The notes under the pieces: generated by a model
Seen by the model: only the letters and a program-made list of their open reading frames with translations
What the model was told of the DNA's origin: nothing
The model's database searches: none
Source: an uncultured Lachnospiraceae bacterium
Lineage (GTDB): Bacteria > Bacillota > Clostridia > Lachnospirales > Lachnospiraceae
Assembly (NCBI GenBank): GCA_900550285.1
Contig: URRW01000003.1
Coordinates: 41,478 to 105,477 of the forward strand
DNA: 64,000 nt
Reading direction: 5' to 3'
Shown here: one piece after another, positions 7,664-16,386 of the stretch
Numbering within the stretch: the stretch's first letter is position 1
Layout of the letters: the number at the start of each line of letters is the position of its first letter
Translations under genes and position numbers: made by a program

Positions 7664-9958
7664 ATGGTTACATTGGCAAACGGCGGCGCATGGCTGATAA
7701 ACGGCGCCGGACTGATTTTGGACGGGGCAGAGGCTCCGGCGGCTGTGAAGGCGGCGCTGGGGCACTGCGTTGACAAAGAAGAGGCAAAAAAACAGACGAT
7801 CGCATACGGTATTCTGGAAAACCATAATACCTCCGGCAGCATGGAAAAGCTGAAGATCAAGTTCGACAAGCTGACGAGCCACGACATCACGTTCGTGGGC
7901 ATCATCCAGACGGCGCGGGCGTCGGGGCTGACGAAATTCCCGATCCCCTATGTGCTTACAAACTGCCACAATTCCCTGTGCGCGGTGGGCGGCACGATCA
8001 ACGAGGACGATCATTTATTCGGTCTGACCTGCGCGAAAAAATACGGCGGCGTTTATGTTCCCCCGCATCAGGCGGTCATCCATCAGTTTGCCCGCGAGAT
8101 GCTTGCAGGCGGCGGCAGGATGATCCTTGGCTCCGATTCCCACACCCGCTACGGCGCGCTCGGCACGATGGCGATGGGCGAGGGCGGCCCGGAGCTTGTA
8201 AAGCAGCTGTTAAACCAGACCTATGACATCAATATGCCGGAGGTGGTCGGCGTTTATCTGACCGGGAAGCCGGAAAAGGGCGTCGGCCCGCAGGACGTGG
8301 CGCTGGCGATCATCGGCGCGGTGTTTGCAAACGGCTATGTCAAAAATAAAGTGATGGAATTTGTCGGCCCCGGCGTGGCGAATTTAAGCGCCGATTTCAG
8401 GATCGGCATCGACGTGATGACGACCGAAACAACCTGCCTGTCCTCCATCTGGCAGACAGATGATGAGATCCGCGATTTTTATGAGATCCATGGAAGGACA
8501 GAGGACTATAAAGAGTTAAAGCCCGGGGAGGCAGCCTATTACGACGGGCTGATCACGGTGGATCTGTCAAAGGTAAAGCCGATGATCGCGATGCCGTTCC
8601 ACCCGAGCAACACCTACACGATCGAGGAGCTGAACGCAAATCTGACGGATATTCTGGCGGATGTGGAGAAAAAGGCGCTTGTAAGCCTTGACAACGCCGT
8701 GGAATACAGCCTGAAGGATAAGGTGCGCGGCGGCAGGTTTTATGTGGATCAGGGCATCATCGCGGGCTGCGCCGGCGGCGGCTTTGAAAATATATGCGCG
8801 GCGGCTGATATTTTAAGGGGAAGCAACATCGGAAACGACGCCTTTACCTTAAGCGTATACCCGGCCTCCATGCCCGTTTATATGGAGCTGGTGAAAAATG
8901 GCTGCGCGGCTGCGCTGATGGAGACGGGCGCAGTCATGAAAACGGCGTTCTGCGGCCCTTGCTTCGGCGCGGGCGATACGCCGGCAAACAACGCCTTTTC
9001 CATCCGGCATTCCACGAGAAACTTCCCGAACCGCGAGGGCTCCAAGCTGCAGAACGGCCAGATCGCTTCCGTGGCGCTCATGGACGCGCGTTCCATCGCG
9101 GCGACGGCGGCAAATCAGGGGATTTTGACGCCCGCGACGGACTTTGACGGGCCGATCGGAAAATATAAATATCATTTTGACGCAAAGATTTACCGGAACC
9201 GGGTATTTGACTCCCACGGGGAGGCGGATCCGTCCGTGGACATCCATTTTGGCCCCAACATCAAGGACTGGCCGAGGATGTGCGCGCTTCCGGACGACCT
9301 CGTTTTACAGGTGGTTTCCGAGATCCACGATCCGGTGACGACGACGGACGAGCTGATCCCCTCCGGCGAGACGAGCTCGTACCGCTCCAACCCGCTGGGG
9401 CTTGCGGAATTTACCCTTTCCCGCAAGGATCCCGCCTATGTGGGGCTGGCAAAGGAGATTCAGAAGGCGCAGAAGGCGCTGGAAGAGGGAGAAGATCCGC
9501 TGGCGGCAAAAAAAGAGCTGGTTCCGGTCATGGAGCAGATTTGGGCGCAGTTTCCGCAGGCAAAGGAAGGAAGCCTTGGCTTTGGCTCGACGATCTTTGC
9601 GGTAAAGCCTGGGGATGGCTCTGCGAGGGAGCAGGCGGCAAGCTGCCAGAAGGTGCTGGGAGGCTGGGCGAATATCGCCAACGAATATGCGACAAAGCGC
9701 TACCGTTCCAACCTGATCAACTGGGGCATGCTCCCGTTTGTGATCGAAAAGGGCGAGCTGCCGTTCCAGAACCATGATTATCTGTTTTTCCCCAATATCC
9801 GCCGCGCGGTAGAGGAAAAGGCGGAGAAGATCATGGGCTATCAGGTGTCTGCAGCGGGCTTGAAGCCGTTTACAGTAACGCTGGGCGAGCTGACGGACGA
9901 GGAGCGCAGCATTATTTTGAAAGGCTGTCTCATCAATTACAACAGAGTGGATGCGTGA
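7664..9958 (+). CDS. Aconitase-family hydratase (YbhJ-like)
   Basis: A 764-residue aconitase-superfamily protein. Iron-sulfur and active-site signatures are visible: TNCHNSLCAVGG near residue 105, GSDSHTRYGALGTMAMGEGG near 165, and CGPCFGAGDTPAN near 430. A C-terminal swivel-type domain contains the YRSN loop (GETSSYRSN). The sequence resembles the hydratase group typified by E. coli YbhJ rather than AcnA, AcnB or LeuC/D, so the substrate is not known. AAAGGAGG precedes the ATG at 7664. It starts 13 bases after the maturase gene and may belong to the same transcript. Confidence 0.85.
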   Translation: MVTLANGGAWLINGAGLILDGAEAPAAVKAALGHCVDKEEAKKQTIAYGILENHNTSGSMEKLKIKFDKLTSHDITFVGIIQTARASGLTKFPIPYVLTNCHNSLCAVGGTINEDDHLFGLTCAKKYGGVYVPPHQAVIHQFAREMLAGGGRMILGSDSHTRYGALGTMAMGEGGPELVKQLLNQTYDINMPEVVGVYLTGKPEKGVGPQDVALAIIGAVFANGYVKNKVMEFVGPGVANLSADFRIGIDVMTTETTCLSSIWQTDDEIRDFYEIHGRTEDYKELKPGEAAYYDGLITVDLSKVKPMIAMPFHPSNTYTIEELNANLTDILADVEKKALVSLDNAVEYSLKDKVRGGRFYVDQGIIAGCAGGGFENICAAADILRGSNIGNDAFTLSVYPASMPVYMELVKNGCAAALMETGAVMKTAFCGPCFGAGDTPANNAFSIRHSTRNFPNREGSKLQNGQIASVALMDARSIAATAANQGILTPATDFDGPIGKYKYHFDAKIYRNRVFDSHGEADPSVDIHFGPNIKDWPRMCALPDDLVLQVVSEIHDPVTTTDELIPSGETSSYRSNPLGLAEFTLSRKDPAYVGLAKEIQKAQKALEEGEDPLAAKKELVPVMEQIWAQFPQAKEGSLGFGSTIFAVKPGDGSAREQAASCQKVLGGWANIANEYATKRYRSNLINWGMLPFVIEKGELPFQNHDYLFFPNIRRAVEEKAEKIMGYQVSAAGLKPFTVTLGELTDEERSIILKGCLINYNRVDA

Positions 9959-10091
9959 CGCTTCTGCTTTACAGGATAGCGAGTGCCCTTGTACACTGAG
10001 GGGAAACAGAAGCCGCGGCAGCGCATAAGGCTGTCCGCCCTTTCATACAATGTCTGTGAACATCCAATGGCAGGGTATGGGAGGGATAGAC

Positions 10092-11072
10092 ATGCAGGAA
10101 AGAGGACTGGAAAAAAGAGCGGCAGGAGCCGTAAGAAGGAAACGGATGCAGGACCTTCTTACGGTTCTTCTTTTTATGCTGATGCTTCCTTATACATGCA
10201 GCGTCGTGGCAAGGACGGGGAGCGGGCAGACGGTGGAAACGCTTGCGGTCGGCGGGGCGGAGGGGAGCGTTTTGTGGGAATGCGCCGGACAGACCCGCAG
10301 GCTTTCGGAGGAGGATTTTTTGACGGGGGCGCTGGCGGCGTGTATCCCGGCGCAGTACCGGGAGGAGGCGCTGAAGGCGCAGGCGGTGATCTTAAGAAGC
10401 ACGATGCTTGCCGGAAAAGGCGGCGCTGGCGGCAGGATCTGCGTCAGCGCGGAAGAAAGCGGGCTTGCGTGGCTTTCGGAGGAGGAGCGAAAAAAGCTGT
10501 GGGGCAGGGAATTTGAGGAGCTGGAAGCAAAGTGCCGGCGCGCCGTTGCAGATACGGAAGGAAAGTATCTGGCGTATGACAGCGGAGCTGTAAGCCCGCC
10601 CTTTTTCAGGCTGAGCGCGGGGAGCACCCGAAGCGGCGCAGAGATTTTCGGGCAGGAGCAGGCGGCGTGGTGCAGAAGCGTTGCGTGCGGCGGCGATGAA
10701 AATGCGGCGGATTTTTTGCAGGAAACGGTTCTTAGCCGGGGCGAATTTTCCAGAAAGCTTGCATCGGAGGGGATGAGCCTTCCAAAAGAGAATGCGAAGA
10801 TCGTGCTGGAACGCGACAGCGCAGGCTATGTGCTGACCGTGTCCTGCGGGGAGAAAAGGATGGAGGGCGAGCGGTTCCGGCAGCTGTTTAGTCTGGCGTC
10901 CTCGTGCTTTTTTGTGCGGGAGGAGTCGGGCAGGATCCATTTACAGACAAGGGGGATCGGGCACGGGCTGGGCTTTGACCAGTATCAGGCGGATCTTCTG
11001 GCGGGGCAGGGCAAGCCGTGGCAGGAGATTTTGGGGATCTTTTTTGAAGAGCTGGAAATTGCGGAGGGATAA
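10092..11072 (+). CDS. SpoIID/LytB-domain protein lacking the usual catalytic Glu
   Basis: A 326-residue protein with an N-terminal membrane anchor (about residues 25-42) and an extracytoplasmic SpoIID domain. Family features are the segment around EEALKAQAVILRS and the C-terminal GIGHGLGFDQYQADLLA. SpoIID lytic transglycosylases use a Glu in the motif AAEMP; here the corresponding stretch is ALAACIPA, with Cys at that place, so activity is uncertain. The ATG at 10092 follows GGGAGGG. There is no spoIIQ or spoIIIA neighbour, so this is probably a vegetative or diverged paralogue rather than the core sporulation gene. Confidence 0.75.
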   Translation: MQERGLEKRAAGAVRRKRMQDLLTVLLFMLMLPYTCSVVARTGSGQTVETLAVGGAEGSVLWECAGQTRRLSEEDFLTGALAACIPAQYREEALKAQAVILRSTMLAGKGGAGGRICVSAEESGLAWLSEEERKKLWGREFEELEAKCRRAVADTEGKYLAYDSGAVSPPFFRLSAGSTRSGAEIFGQEQAAWCRSVACGGDENAADFLQETVLSRGEFSRKLASEGMSLPKENAKIVLERDSAGYVLTVSCGEKRMEGERFRQLFSLASSCFFVREESGRIHLQTRGIGHGLGFDQYQADLLAGQGKPWQEILGIFFEELEIAEG

Positions 11073-11099
11073 GCCGGTTTTTGCTGATTTTTGCCGGAG

Positions 11100-11128
11100 T
11101 TGTAAAAATCTGCATTTTGTGGTATGAT
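11100..11128 (+). promoter_or_regulatory. Promoter of the thioesterase-cvfB pair
   Basis: TTGTAA (11100-11105), a 17-bp spacer and TATGAT (11123-11128) with an upstream TG form an extended -10 promoter about 30 bases before the next start codon. Confidence 0.65.
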
Positions 11129-11158
11129 GACTGAAATCTATGAACAACGAGGCGAAGC

Positions 11159-11878
11159 ATGTATACATTTGAGAGCAGGGTACGTTACAGCGAAACAGAT
11201 GAAAACGGACTTTTGAGCATCGCGGGGATCGTGGACTACTTTCAGGACGTGTCCACCTTCCAGTCGGAGGATCTGGGGATTGGCGTGGAATATCTGCGCA
11301 GCCAGAATATGCTGTGGGTGATGAGCGCGTGGCAGATCGTGATCCACAGATACCCGGCTCTGGGCGAGCGGATCGTGGCAGGGACGCTTCCGTATGCGTT
11401 CCGCAGCTTTATGGGGTTGAGGAATTTCTTTCTGGATACGGCGGACGGTGAGCGGCTGGTGGAAGCCAATTCTGTCTGGACGCTGATGGATTTCAGGAAG
11501 GGGACGCCGGTGCGCCCGACGCAGGAGATGCTGGAAAAATACGTGCTGGAAGAGAAGCTTCCGATGGACTATGCTTCGCGCAAGATCGGGATGCCAAAGG
11601 ACGGCAGGGCGCACGAAGGCTTTGCGGTGGGACGCCAGCATTTGGACGGCAACCATCATGTGAACAACGGGCAGTATATCCATATGGCGATGGACTATCT
11701 GCCGGCGGATTTCAAGATCGGGCAGATGCGGGCGGAGTACAAAAAATCCGCGCTTTTGCACGATGTGATCGTCCCGGTCGTGAAGGAAGAGGAAAACTGC
11801 GTGACGGTCTGCTTATGCAGCGAGGATCAAGCCCCCTATGCGGTGGTGGAATTGACAAGGAAACAGGAATATGCTTGA
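11159..11878 (+). CDS. Acyl-ACP thioesterase
   Basis: A 239-residue double hot-dog protein of the acyl-ACP thioesterase family, which hydrolyses acyl-ACP to free fatty acid. The first hot-dog contains SETDENGLLSIAGIVDYFQD. The second contains DGNHHVNNGQYIHMAMDYLP, where the Asn and His of the family's active site are visible. The ATG at 11159 follows GAGGCGAAGC. The gene overlaps the start of cvfB by eight bases. In Clostridia these enzymes are usually linked to lipid turnover or release of fatty acids from synthesis. Confidence 0.9.
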   Translation: MYTFESRVRYSETDENGLLSIAGIVDYFQDVSTFQSEDLGIGVEYLRSQNMLWVMSAWQIVIHRYPALGERIVAGTLPYAFRSFMGLRNFFLDTADGERLVEANSVWTLMDFRKGTPVRPTQEMLEKYVLEEKLPMDYASRKIGMPKDGRAHEGFAVGRQHLDGNHHVNNGQYIHMAMDYLPADFKIGQMRAEYKKSALLHDVIVPVVKEEENCVTVCLCSEDQAPYAVVELTRKQEYA

Positions 11879-12704
11879 AATAGGGAAAATTCAGGAACTG
11901 ACGATTGTAAAAAAGGTGGATTTCGGCGTTTATCTGGCAGAGAGCGCGGATGCGGCGGAGAAGGTGCTGCTTCCGGGCAGGCAGGTGCCGAAGGACGCAA
12001 AGCCGGGCGATAAGCTGGAAGTGTTTTTATATAAGGATTCCAGCGACAGGCTGATCTCTACGACGGCGCGCCCGAAGCTGCTTCTGGGCGAGGTGGCGGA
12101 GCTTACCGTGGCGCAGACCGCGCGGATGGGCGCGTTTCTGGACTGGGGGCTGGAAAAGGATCTTTTCCTCCCTTTTAAGGAACAGACCAAAAAGGTAAAA
12201 GAGGGCGACCGCTTCCCGGCAGCGCTGTATGTGGACAAGAGCGGCAGGCTGTGTGCGACGATGAAGGTCTATCATTATCTTCACACGGACAGCCCCTACA
12301 AAAAGGACGATCAGGTAAGCGGCTATCTGTATGAGATCAGCCGCCAGTTCGGCGCGTTTGTGGCGGTGGACGGCCGTTACAGCGCCCTGATCCCGCCGAG
12401 GGAGATGTACGGCGAGTTAAAGGTAGGCGATACGGTTAAGGCACGGGTCGTAAAAGTACATGAGGACGGAAAGCTGGATCTGAGCGTGCGCGAGAAGGCG
12501 TGGCTGCAGATCGAGGCGGACGCCGAAAAGGTGATGGCGCTGATCGACAGCTTTGACGGCGCGCTCCCCTTTACGGACAAGGCGTCTCCGGAGGTGATCA
12601 AAAGGGAGCTTTCCATGAGCAAGAACGAATTTAAGAGAGCGGTCGGCAATCTTTTGAAAAACGGACGGATAGAGATCACGGAAAGGGCGATCCGCAGGAT
12701 TTAA
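11871..12704 (+). CDS. cvfB: CvfB-type S1 RNA-binding protein
   Basis: A 277-residue protein with tandem S1-like OB folds and a C-terminal winged-helix region, the CvfB arrangement. The first S1 repeat starts at GKIQELTIVKKVDFGVYL, the next at GEVAELTVAQTARMGAFLDWG, the third near VSGYLYEISRQFGAFVAV. The C-terminal ELSMSKNEFKRAVGNLLKNGRI is characteristic. CvfB proteins bind RNA and influence virulence-factor or stress-gene expression in Firmicutes. The ATG overlaps the end of the thioesterase gene, indicating coupled translation. Confidence 0.9.
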   Translation: MLEIGKIQELTIVKKVDFGVYLAESADAAEKVLLPGRQVPKDAKPGDKLEVFLYKDSSDRLISTTARPKLLLGEVAELTVAQTARMGAFLDWGLEKDLFLPFKEQTKKVKEGDRFPAALYVDKSGRLCATMKVYHYLHTDSPYKKDDQVSGYLYEISRQFGAFVAVDGRYSALIPPREMYGELKVGDTVKARVVKVHEDGKLDLSVREKAWLQIEADAEKVMALIDSFDGALPFTDKASPEVIKRELSMSKNEFKRAVGNLLKNGRIEITERAIRRI

Positions 12705-12768
12705 AGGGCAGGACGGCAGACCCTGTGGGGGCAGGGACTGGCGGATGCCGGAACAGCAGGCAGGAATT

Positions 12769-13437
12769 ATGAAAAGGTATTCAGTTTTGGGGATTTCCCT
12801 GATGGATTTTTCCGCAAGGGAAGGTTTGCGGAGGGCAGAGCGCTTTCTGCAGACGGGTGCGCTCAATACAACAAGCTACATAAACGCGCAGTCGCTGGCG
12901 GCAGCGTCGCGGGACGAACAGATCAAGCAGTATCTGGAAGAGATGGATCTGATCTTTTGTCTGGAACCGGATATTCTGGAAGCGGCGGGCATCGCTTCTC
13001 CGGGCAGGGTGCGGGAGATCGAGGACCGGGTGTTTTTAAGAGAATTTTTAAAGCGGCTCGGCAGGCAGCGGGATAAGGTATATCTGATCGGAGACACCGT
13101 AAAACAGGCGGAGGCGCTGCGGGAAATGCTTTTAAAGGTTCAGGAGAACTTAAATATAGCCGGCGCGCGGGGATACGAGGAATTTGAAGAGCAGCCGGAG
13201 CGGCTGATGAACGAATTAAACGAAGCGGCCCCGAAGGTGATCTTTTCGCGGATGACGTTTCCGACGGATCTGGCGCTGATGCACGCGGGCAGGAAATTTT
13301 TGAATGCGGAGCTGTGGGTGGCGCTTCCGGACACGAAATTAAAAGAGCGGCAGAAACCGACCTTCTGGGGGAATATCCGGAAAAAACTCTTCCAGAAAAA
13401 GGTAAATGAGTATAATCAGGAAAAGGCGGAACAGTAA
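12769..13437 (+). CDS. Degenerate WecG/TagA/CpsF-family glycosyltransferase
   Basis: A 222-residue protein whose first half resembles the WecG/TagA/CpsF family (INAQSLAAASRDEQIKQYLE, then a hydrophobic strand). In active TagA enzymes the stretch after that strand contains the catalytic DG; here it reads FCLEPDILEAAGI. The usual TPxQE segment is replaced by SRMTFPTDLALMHAG. It may be an inactive or divergent paralogue. The ATG at 12769 is preceded by AGGCAGGA and matches the family's N-terminus better than an ATG 24 bases upstream. The gene is followed by a T-run after its stop. Confidence 0.65.
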   Translation: MKRYSVLGISLMDFSAREGLRRAERFLQTGALNTTSYINAQSLAAASRDEQIKQYLEEMDLIFCLEPDILEAAGIASPGRVREIEDRVFLREFLKRLGRQRDKVYLIGDTVKQAEALREMLLKVQENLNIAGARGYEEFEEQPERLMNELNEAAPKVIFSRMTFPTDLALMHAGRKFLNAELWVALPDTKLKERQKPTFWGNIRKKLFQKKVNEYNQEKAEQ

Positions 13438-13483
13438 TCCCGTCTTTTTTTGGTACAGAAGCGTGAAGATTTCTGTGTCAAAA

Positions 13484-13511
13484 TTGTGAACTTTGGGAAA
13501 GTGCATAAATT
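13484..13511 (+). promoter_or_regulatory. Possible promoter upstream of the PucR-type regulator
   Basis: TTGTGA (13484-13489), a 16-bp spacer and TAAATT (13506-13511) lie in an AT-rich gap about 130 bases before the regulator's start. The match is modest. Confidence 0.4.
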
Positions 13512-13639
13512 TTTTACGGTTTGCTATAGCTTTTTTTGTGGTTTTCTTTTAAAATATAGAAAGGGTTATAGCGAAATTGCAGGGCGGCGCAGCGGCTGTG
13601 CCGCAGAATGCGTTAATTCAATATGGAGGAGACGGGGTT

Positions 13640-14728
13640 ATGATCTCAAATCAGATTTTACAGAGTACGCTTGAGGGATTCAAAGCGATCGCCAGAGTGG
13701 AATTATGTGTGGCGGACATGGACGGGAATGTGGCGGCGTCCACATCGGACAGCTTGGACGGCTGCCTGCCGGCAGTCAGGGCGTTTATCGATTCGCCCGC
13801 GGACAGTCAGGAAGTGCAGGGCAATCAGTTTTTTAAGATCTATGACGATCAGCAGCTGGAATACATCCTTGTGGTCGGGGGAGCCGGGGAGAATTTCTAC
13901 ATGATCGGGAAGATGGCGGCATTTCAGGTGCAGAACCTGCTTGTGGCGTACAAGGAACGCTTTGACAAGGACAATTTTATTAAGAACCTGCTTTTGGACA
14001 ACCTGTTGTTAGTCGATATTTACAGCAGGGCGAAGAAGCTGCATATCCCGGCGGACGCAGACCGCGTGGTGTTTATCATCGAGAGCGGCGGCGGGAAGGA
14101 CAACAATATTCTGGAGCAGATGCGTCCGGTCTTTGGAAATAACAACCACGACTTTATTACGGCGGTGGATGAAAACAACGTGATCGTGGTAAAGGAACTT
14201 GCTGAGGGCGATCAGGCAAAGGAGATCGGCGATTACGCTACAGGTATTTTGGAATGGCTTGAAAATGAGGGCGTATCGGACAACCGCGTATCCTACGGCA
14301 CGATCGTGCGGGAGATCAAGGAGGTCAGCCGTTCCTACAAGGAAGCGAAGATGGCGCTGGACGTGGGAAAAATTTTCTTTGACGAACGCACCGTTATCGC
14401 GTATAGTGAACTGGGAATCGGCCGTCTGATCTATCAGCTTCCGATCCCGCTGTGCAAAATGTTTATCCGCGAGATCTTCGGCGGCAAGAGCCCGGACGAT
14501 TTCGATGAGGAAACATTGACGACCATCAGCAAATTTTTTGAAAACAGCCTGAACGTTTCGGAGACGAGCAGACAGCTTTTCATCCACCGCAATACGCTCG
14601 TATACCGGCTGGATAAGCTGCAGAAGTCCACGGGGCTGGATCTGCGCGTATTCGAGGACGCGATCACTTTCAAGATCGCGCTGATGGTTGTGAAGTACAT
14701 GAAGTATATGGAAACTTTTGAATACTAG
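13640..14728 (+). CDS. PucR/CdaR-type transcriptional regulator upstream of ftsEX
   Basis: A 362-residue protein with a C-terminal PucR-type HTH (about residues 295-355: LNVSETSRQLFIHRNTLVYRL) and a central GGDEF-like domain typical of CdaR relatives (about 130-270). The N-terminal 110 residues look like a sensory PAS/GAF-like fold; no ligand can be inferred. The ATG at 13640 has GGAGG at 13625-13629. Only 14 bases separate it from ftsE, so it is likely transcribed with the division genes and may regulate them. Confidence 0.85.
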   Translation: MISNQILQSTLEGFKAIARVELCVADMDGNVAASTSDSLDGCLPAVRAFIDSPADSQEVQGNQFFKIYDDQQLEYILVVGGAGENFYMIGKMAAFQVQNLLVAYKERFDKDNFIKNLLLDNLLLVDIYSRAKKLHIPADADRVVFIIESGGGKDNNILEQMRPVFGNNNHDFITAVDENNVIVVKELAEGDQAKEIGDYATGILEWLENEGVSDNRVSYGTIVREIKEVSRSYKEAKMALDVGKIFFDERTVIAYSELGIGRLIYQLPIPLCKMFIREIFGGKSPDDFDEETLTTISKFFENSLNVSETSRQLFIHRNTLVYRLDKLQKSTGLDLRVFEDAITFKIALMVVKYMKYMETFEY

Positions 14729-14742
14729 GATGGTGACAAAAT

Positions 14743-15483
14743 TTGGCGCAAAACGACAGGAAGAAAAAAAGAAGGCGGGAAGGCAGCGATGCTGTGATCC
14801 AGCTTGACAGGGTAAGCAAGTCTTATTCCACGGGCTCCCCGGCTCTGGACAATGTGAGCTTAAGCATCAAAAGAGGGGAGTTTGTGTTCATTGTAGGCGA
14901 CAGCGGTTCCGGAAAATCGACGCTGATCAAGCTGCTTTTGCGGGAGCTGACTCCCACCAGCGGCAGGGTTATCGTAAACGGCTCCGACGTGGCGAAGCTA
15001 AAGCGGCGCGAGGTGCCGAAGTTTCGGAGAAACCTCGGGATCGTGTTTCAGGATTTCCGTCTTTTAAACGACAGGAACGTATATGAGAACGTGGCGTTTG
15101 CACAGCGCGTGATCCAGATGCCCACCAAGCTGATGCGCCGGAACGTACCGAACGCGCTGGCGGTCGTGGGGCTTGCGGGCAAGTACAAGGCGCGGACGAA
15201 GCAGCTTTCCGGCGGCGAGCAGCAGCGCGTGGCGCTGGCGAGGGCGCTCGTCAACGAACCGCCGATCCTTCTTGCGGATGAGCCGACAGGAAACCTCGAT
15301 CCGAAAAATTCATGGGAGATCATGAAGCTTCTGGAGCGGATCAACGAGGAGAAAGGGACGACGATCCTGGTCGTAACGCATAACAGGGAGATCGTCAACG
15401 CGATGGAAAAGCGCGTGATCACGATGAAGAAGGGCGTTATTATCAGCGACGAGGAAAAAGGCGGTTATATCGATGAGGATTAG
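14743..15483 (+). CDS. ftsE: Cell-division ATP-binding protein FtsE
   Basis: A 246-residue ABC ATPase. Walker A is GDSGSGKST near residue 53, the Q-loop is in VFQDFRLL, the signature is QLSGGEQQRVALARAL and Walker B is ILLADEPTGNLD. These match FtsE, which works with FtsX at the septal membrane to activate peptidoglycan hydrolases. The start is a TTG at 14743 with AGGATGGTG upstream. The N-terminus carries about ten extra basic residues. The stop overlaps ftsX by 11 bases, so synthesis of the two partners is coupled. Confidence 0.95.
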   Translation: MAQNDRKKKRRREGSDAVIQLDRVSKSYSTGSPALDNVSLSIKRGEFVFIVGDSGSGKSTLIKLLLRELTPTSGRVIVNGSDVAKLKRREVPKFRRNLGIVFQDFRLLNDRNVYENVAFAQRVIQMPTKLMRRNVPNALAVVGLAGKYKARTKQLSGGEQQRVALARALVNEPPILLADEPTGNLDPKNSWEIMKLLERINEEKGTTILVVTHNREIVNAMEKRVITMKKGVIISDEEKGGYIDED

Positions 15484-16372
15484 TACATTTTTTTATACGT
15501 TGAAGCAGGGAATTATCAATATTTTCCGCAATAAGCTGTTTTCGCTGGCGTCGGTTGCCACGATCTCGGCGTGCCTGTTTCTTTTCGGCCTGTTTTTTAC
15601 GGTAATTTTAAACTTCCAGCACATGATCCGGACGGCGGAAGAGGGCGTTTCCGTGACGGTCTTTTTCAAGGAGGGCGTGACGGAGGAGGAGATGGTTGCG
15701 GTAGGCGACCAGATCCGGGCAAGACAGGAGGTTTCGGAAGCGGTTTTTGTGACGGCGGACGAGGCGTGGGCTGAATGGGCGCCCGAAAACATCGGCGAGG
15801 ATTACGAAGAGATCTATTCCGAAAACCCGCTGGAAGGCCTTGACAACTATGAGATTTATATGAAGGATGTGGCGCAGCAGGAGACGCTTGTGACATGGCT
15901 GGAATCGCTGCCGCAGGTAGACAGCGTAAAGCGCTCCGAGATGGCGGCGACGACGCTGACCGGCGTGAACATGGTCGTGGCGTATACGTCTGCGGCAATC
16001 ATTGCGATCCTTTTGGCGGTATCCATTTTCCTGATCAACAATACGGTCATGATCGGTATTTCTGTCCGCAAGGAGGAGATCGAGATCATGAAATATATCG
16101 GCGCGACGGACTTTTTCGTTCGTTCCCCGTTCGTGATCGAAGGCATTCTGATCGGCCTGATCGGTTCCTGCATCCCGCTGGGCGTGATCTATCTTCTGTA
16201 TATGCAGGTGATGGAATATGTGGCGCTGCAGTTCCCGGCGCTGTCCGGGCTGATGCAGTTCCTTCCGGTTTCCGAAGTGTACCGCACGCTCGTTCCCGTA
16301 TGTATGGGGCTTGGCGCGGGCATTGGATTTTTGGGAAGCTTTGCGACGGTGCGTAAGCATCTGCGCGTCTGA
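15473..16372 (+). CDS. ftsX: Cell-division ABC transporter permease FtsX
   Basis: A 299-residue membrane protein with the FtsX layout: one N-terminal transmembrane helix (about 20-45), an extracellular domain (about 50-165), then three helices (about 170-195, 220-245 and 268-290). The extracellular domain is where FtsX recruits a coiled-coil hydrolase in Gram-positives, and such a hydrolase is encoded immediately downstream. It overlaps ftsE by 11 bases, and the next ATG overlaps its stop codon. Confidence 0.95.
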   Translation: MRISTFFYTLKQGIINIFRNKLFSLASVATISACLFLFGLFFTVILNFQHMIRTAEEGVSVTVFFKEGVTEEEMVAVGDQIRARQEVSEAVFVTADEAWAEWAPENIGEDYEEIYSENPLEGLDNYEIYMKDVAQQETLVTWLESLPQVDSVKRSEMAATTLTGVNMVVAYTSAAIIAILLAVSIFLINNTVMIGISVRKEEIEIMKYIGATDFFVRSPFVIEGILIGLIGSCIPLGVIYLLYMQVMEYVALQFPALSGLMQFLPVSEVYRTLVPVCMGLGAGIGFLGSFATVRKHLRV

Positions 16373-16386
16373 TGAGAGGGAACAGA

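Noticed and set aside
9959..10091. Riboswitch or attenuator before the SpoIID-domain gene
   Set aside because: I could not find a consistent fold or terminator in this gap.
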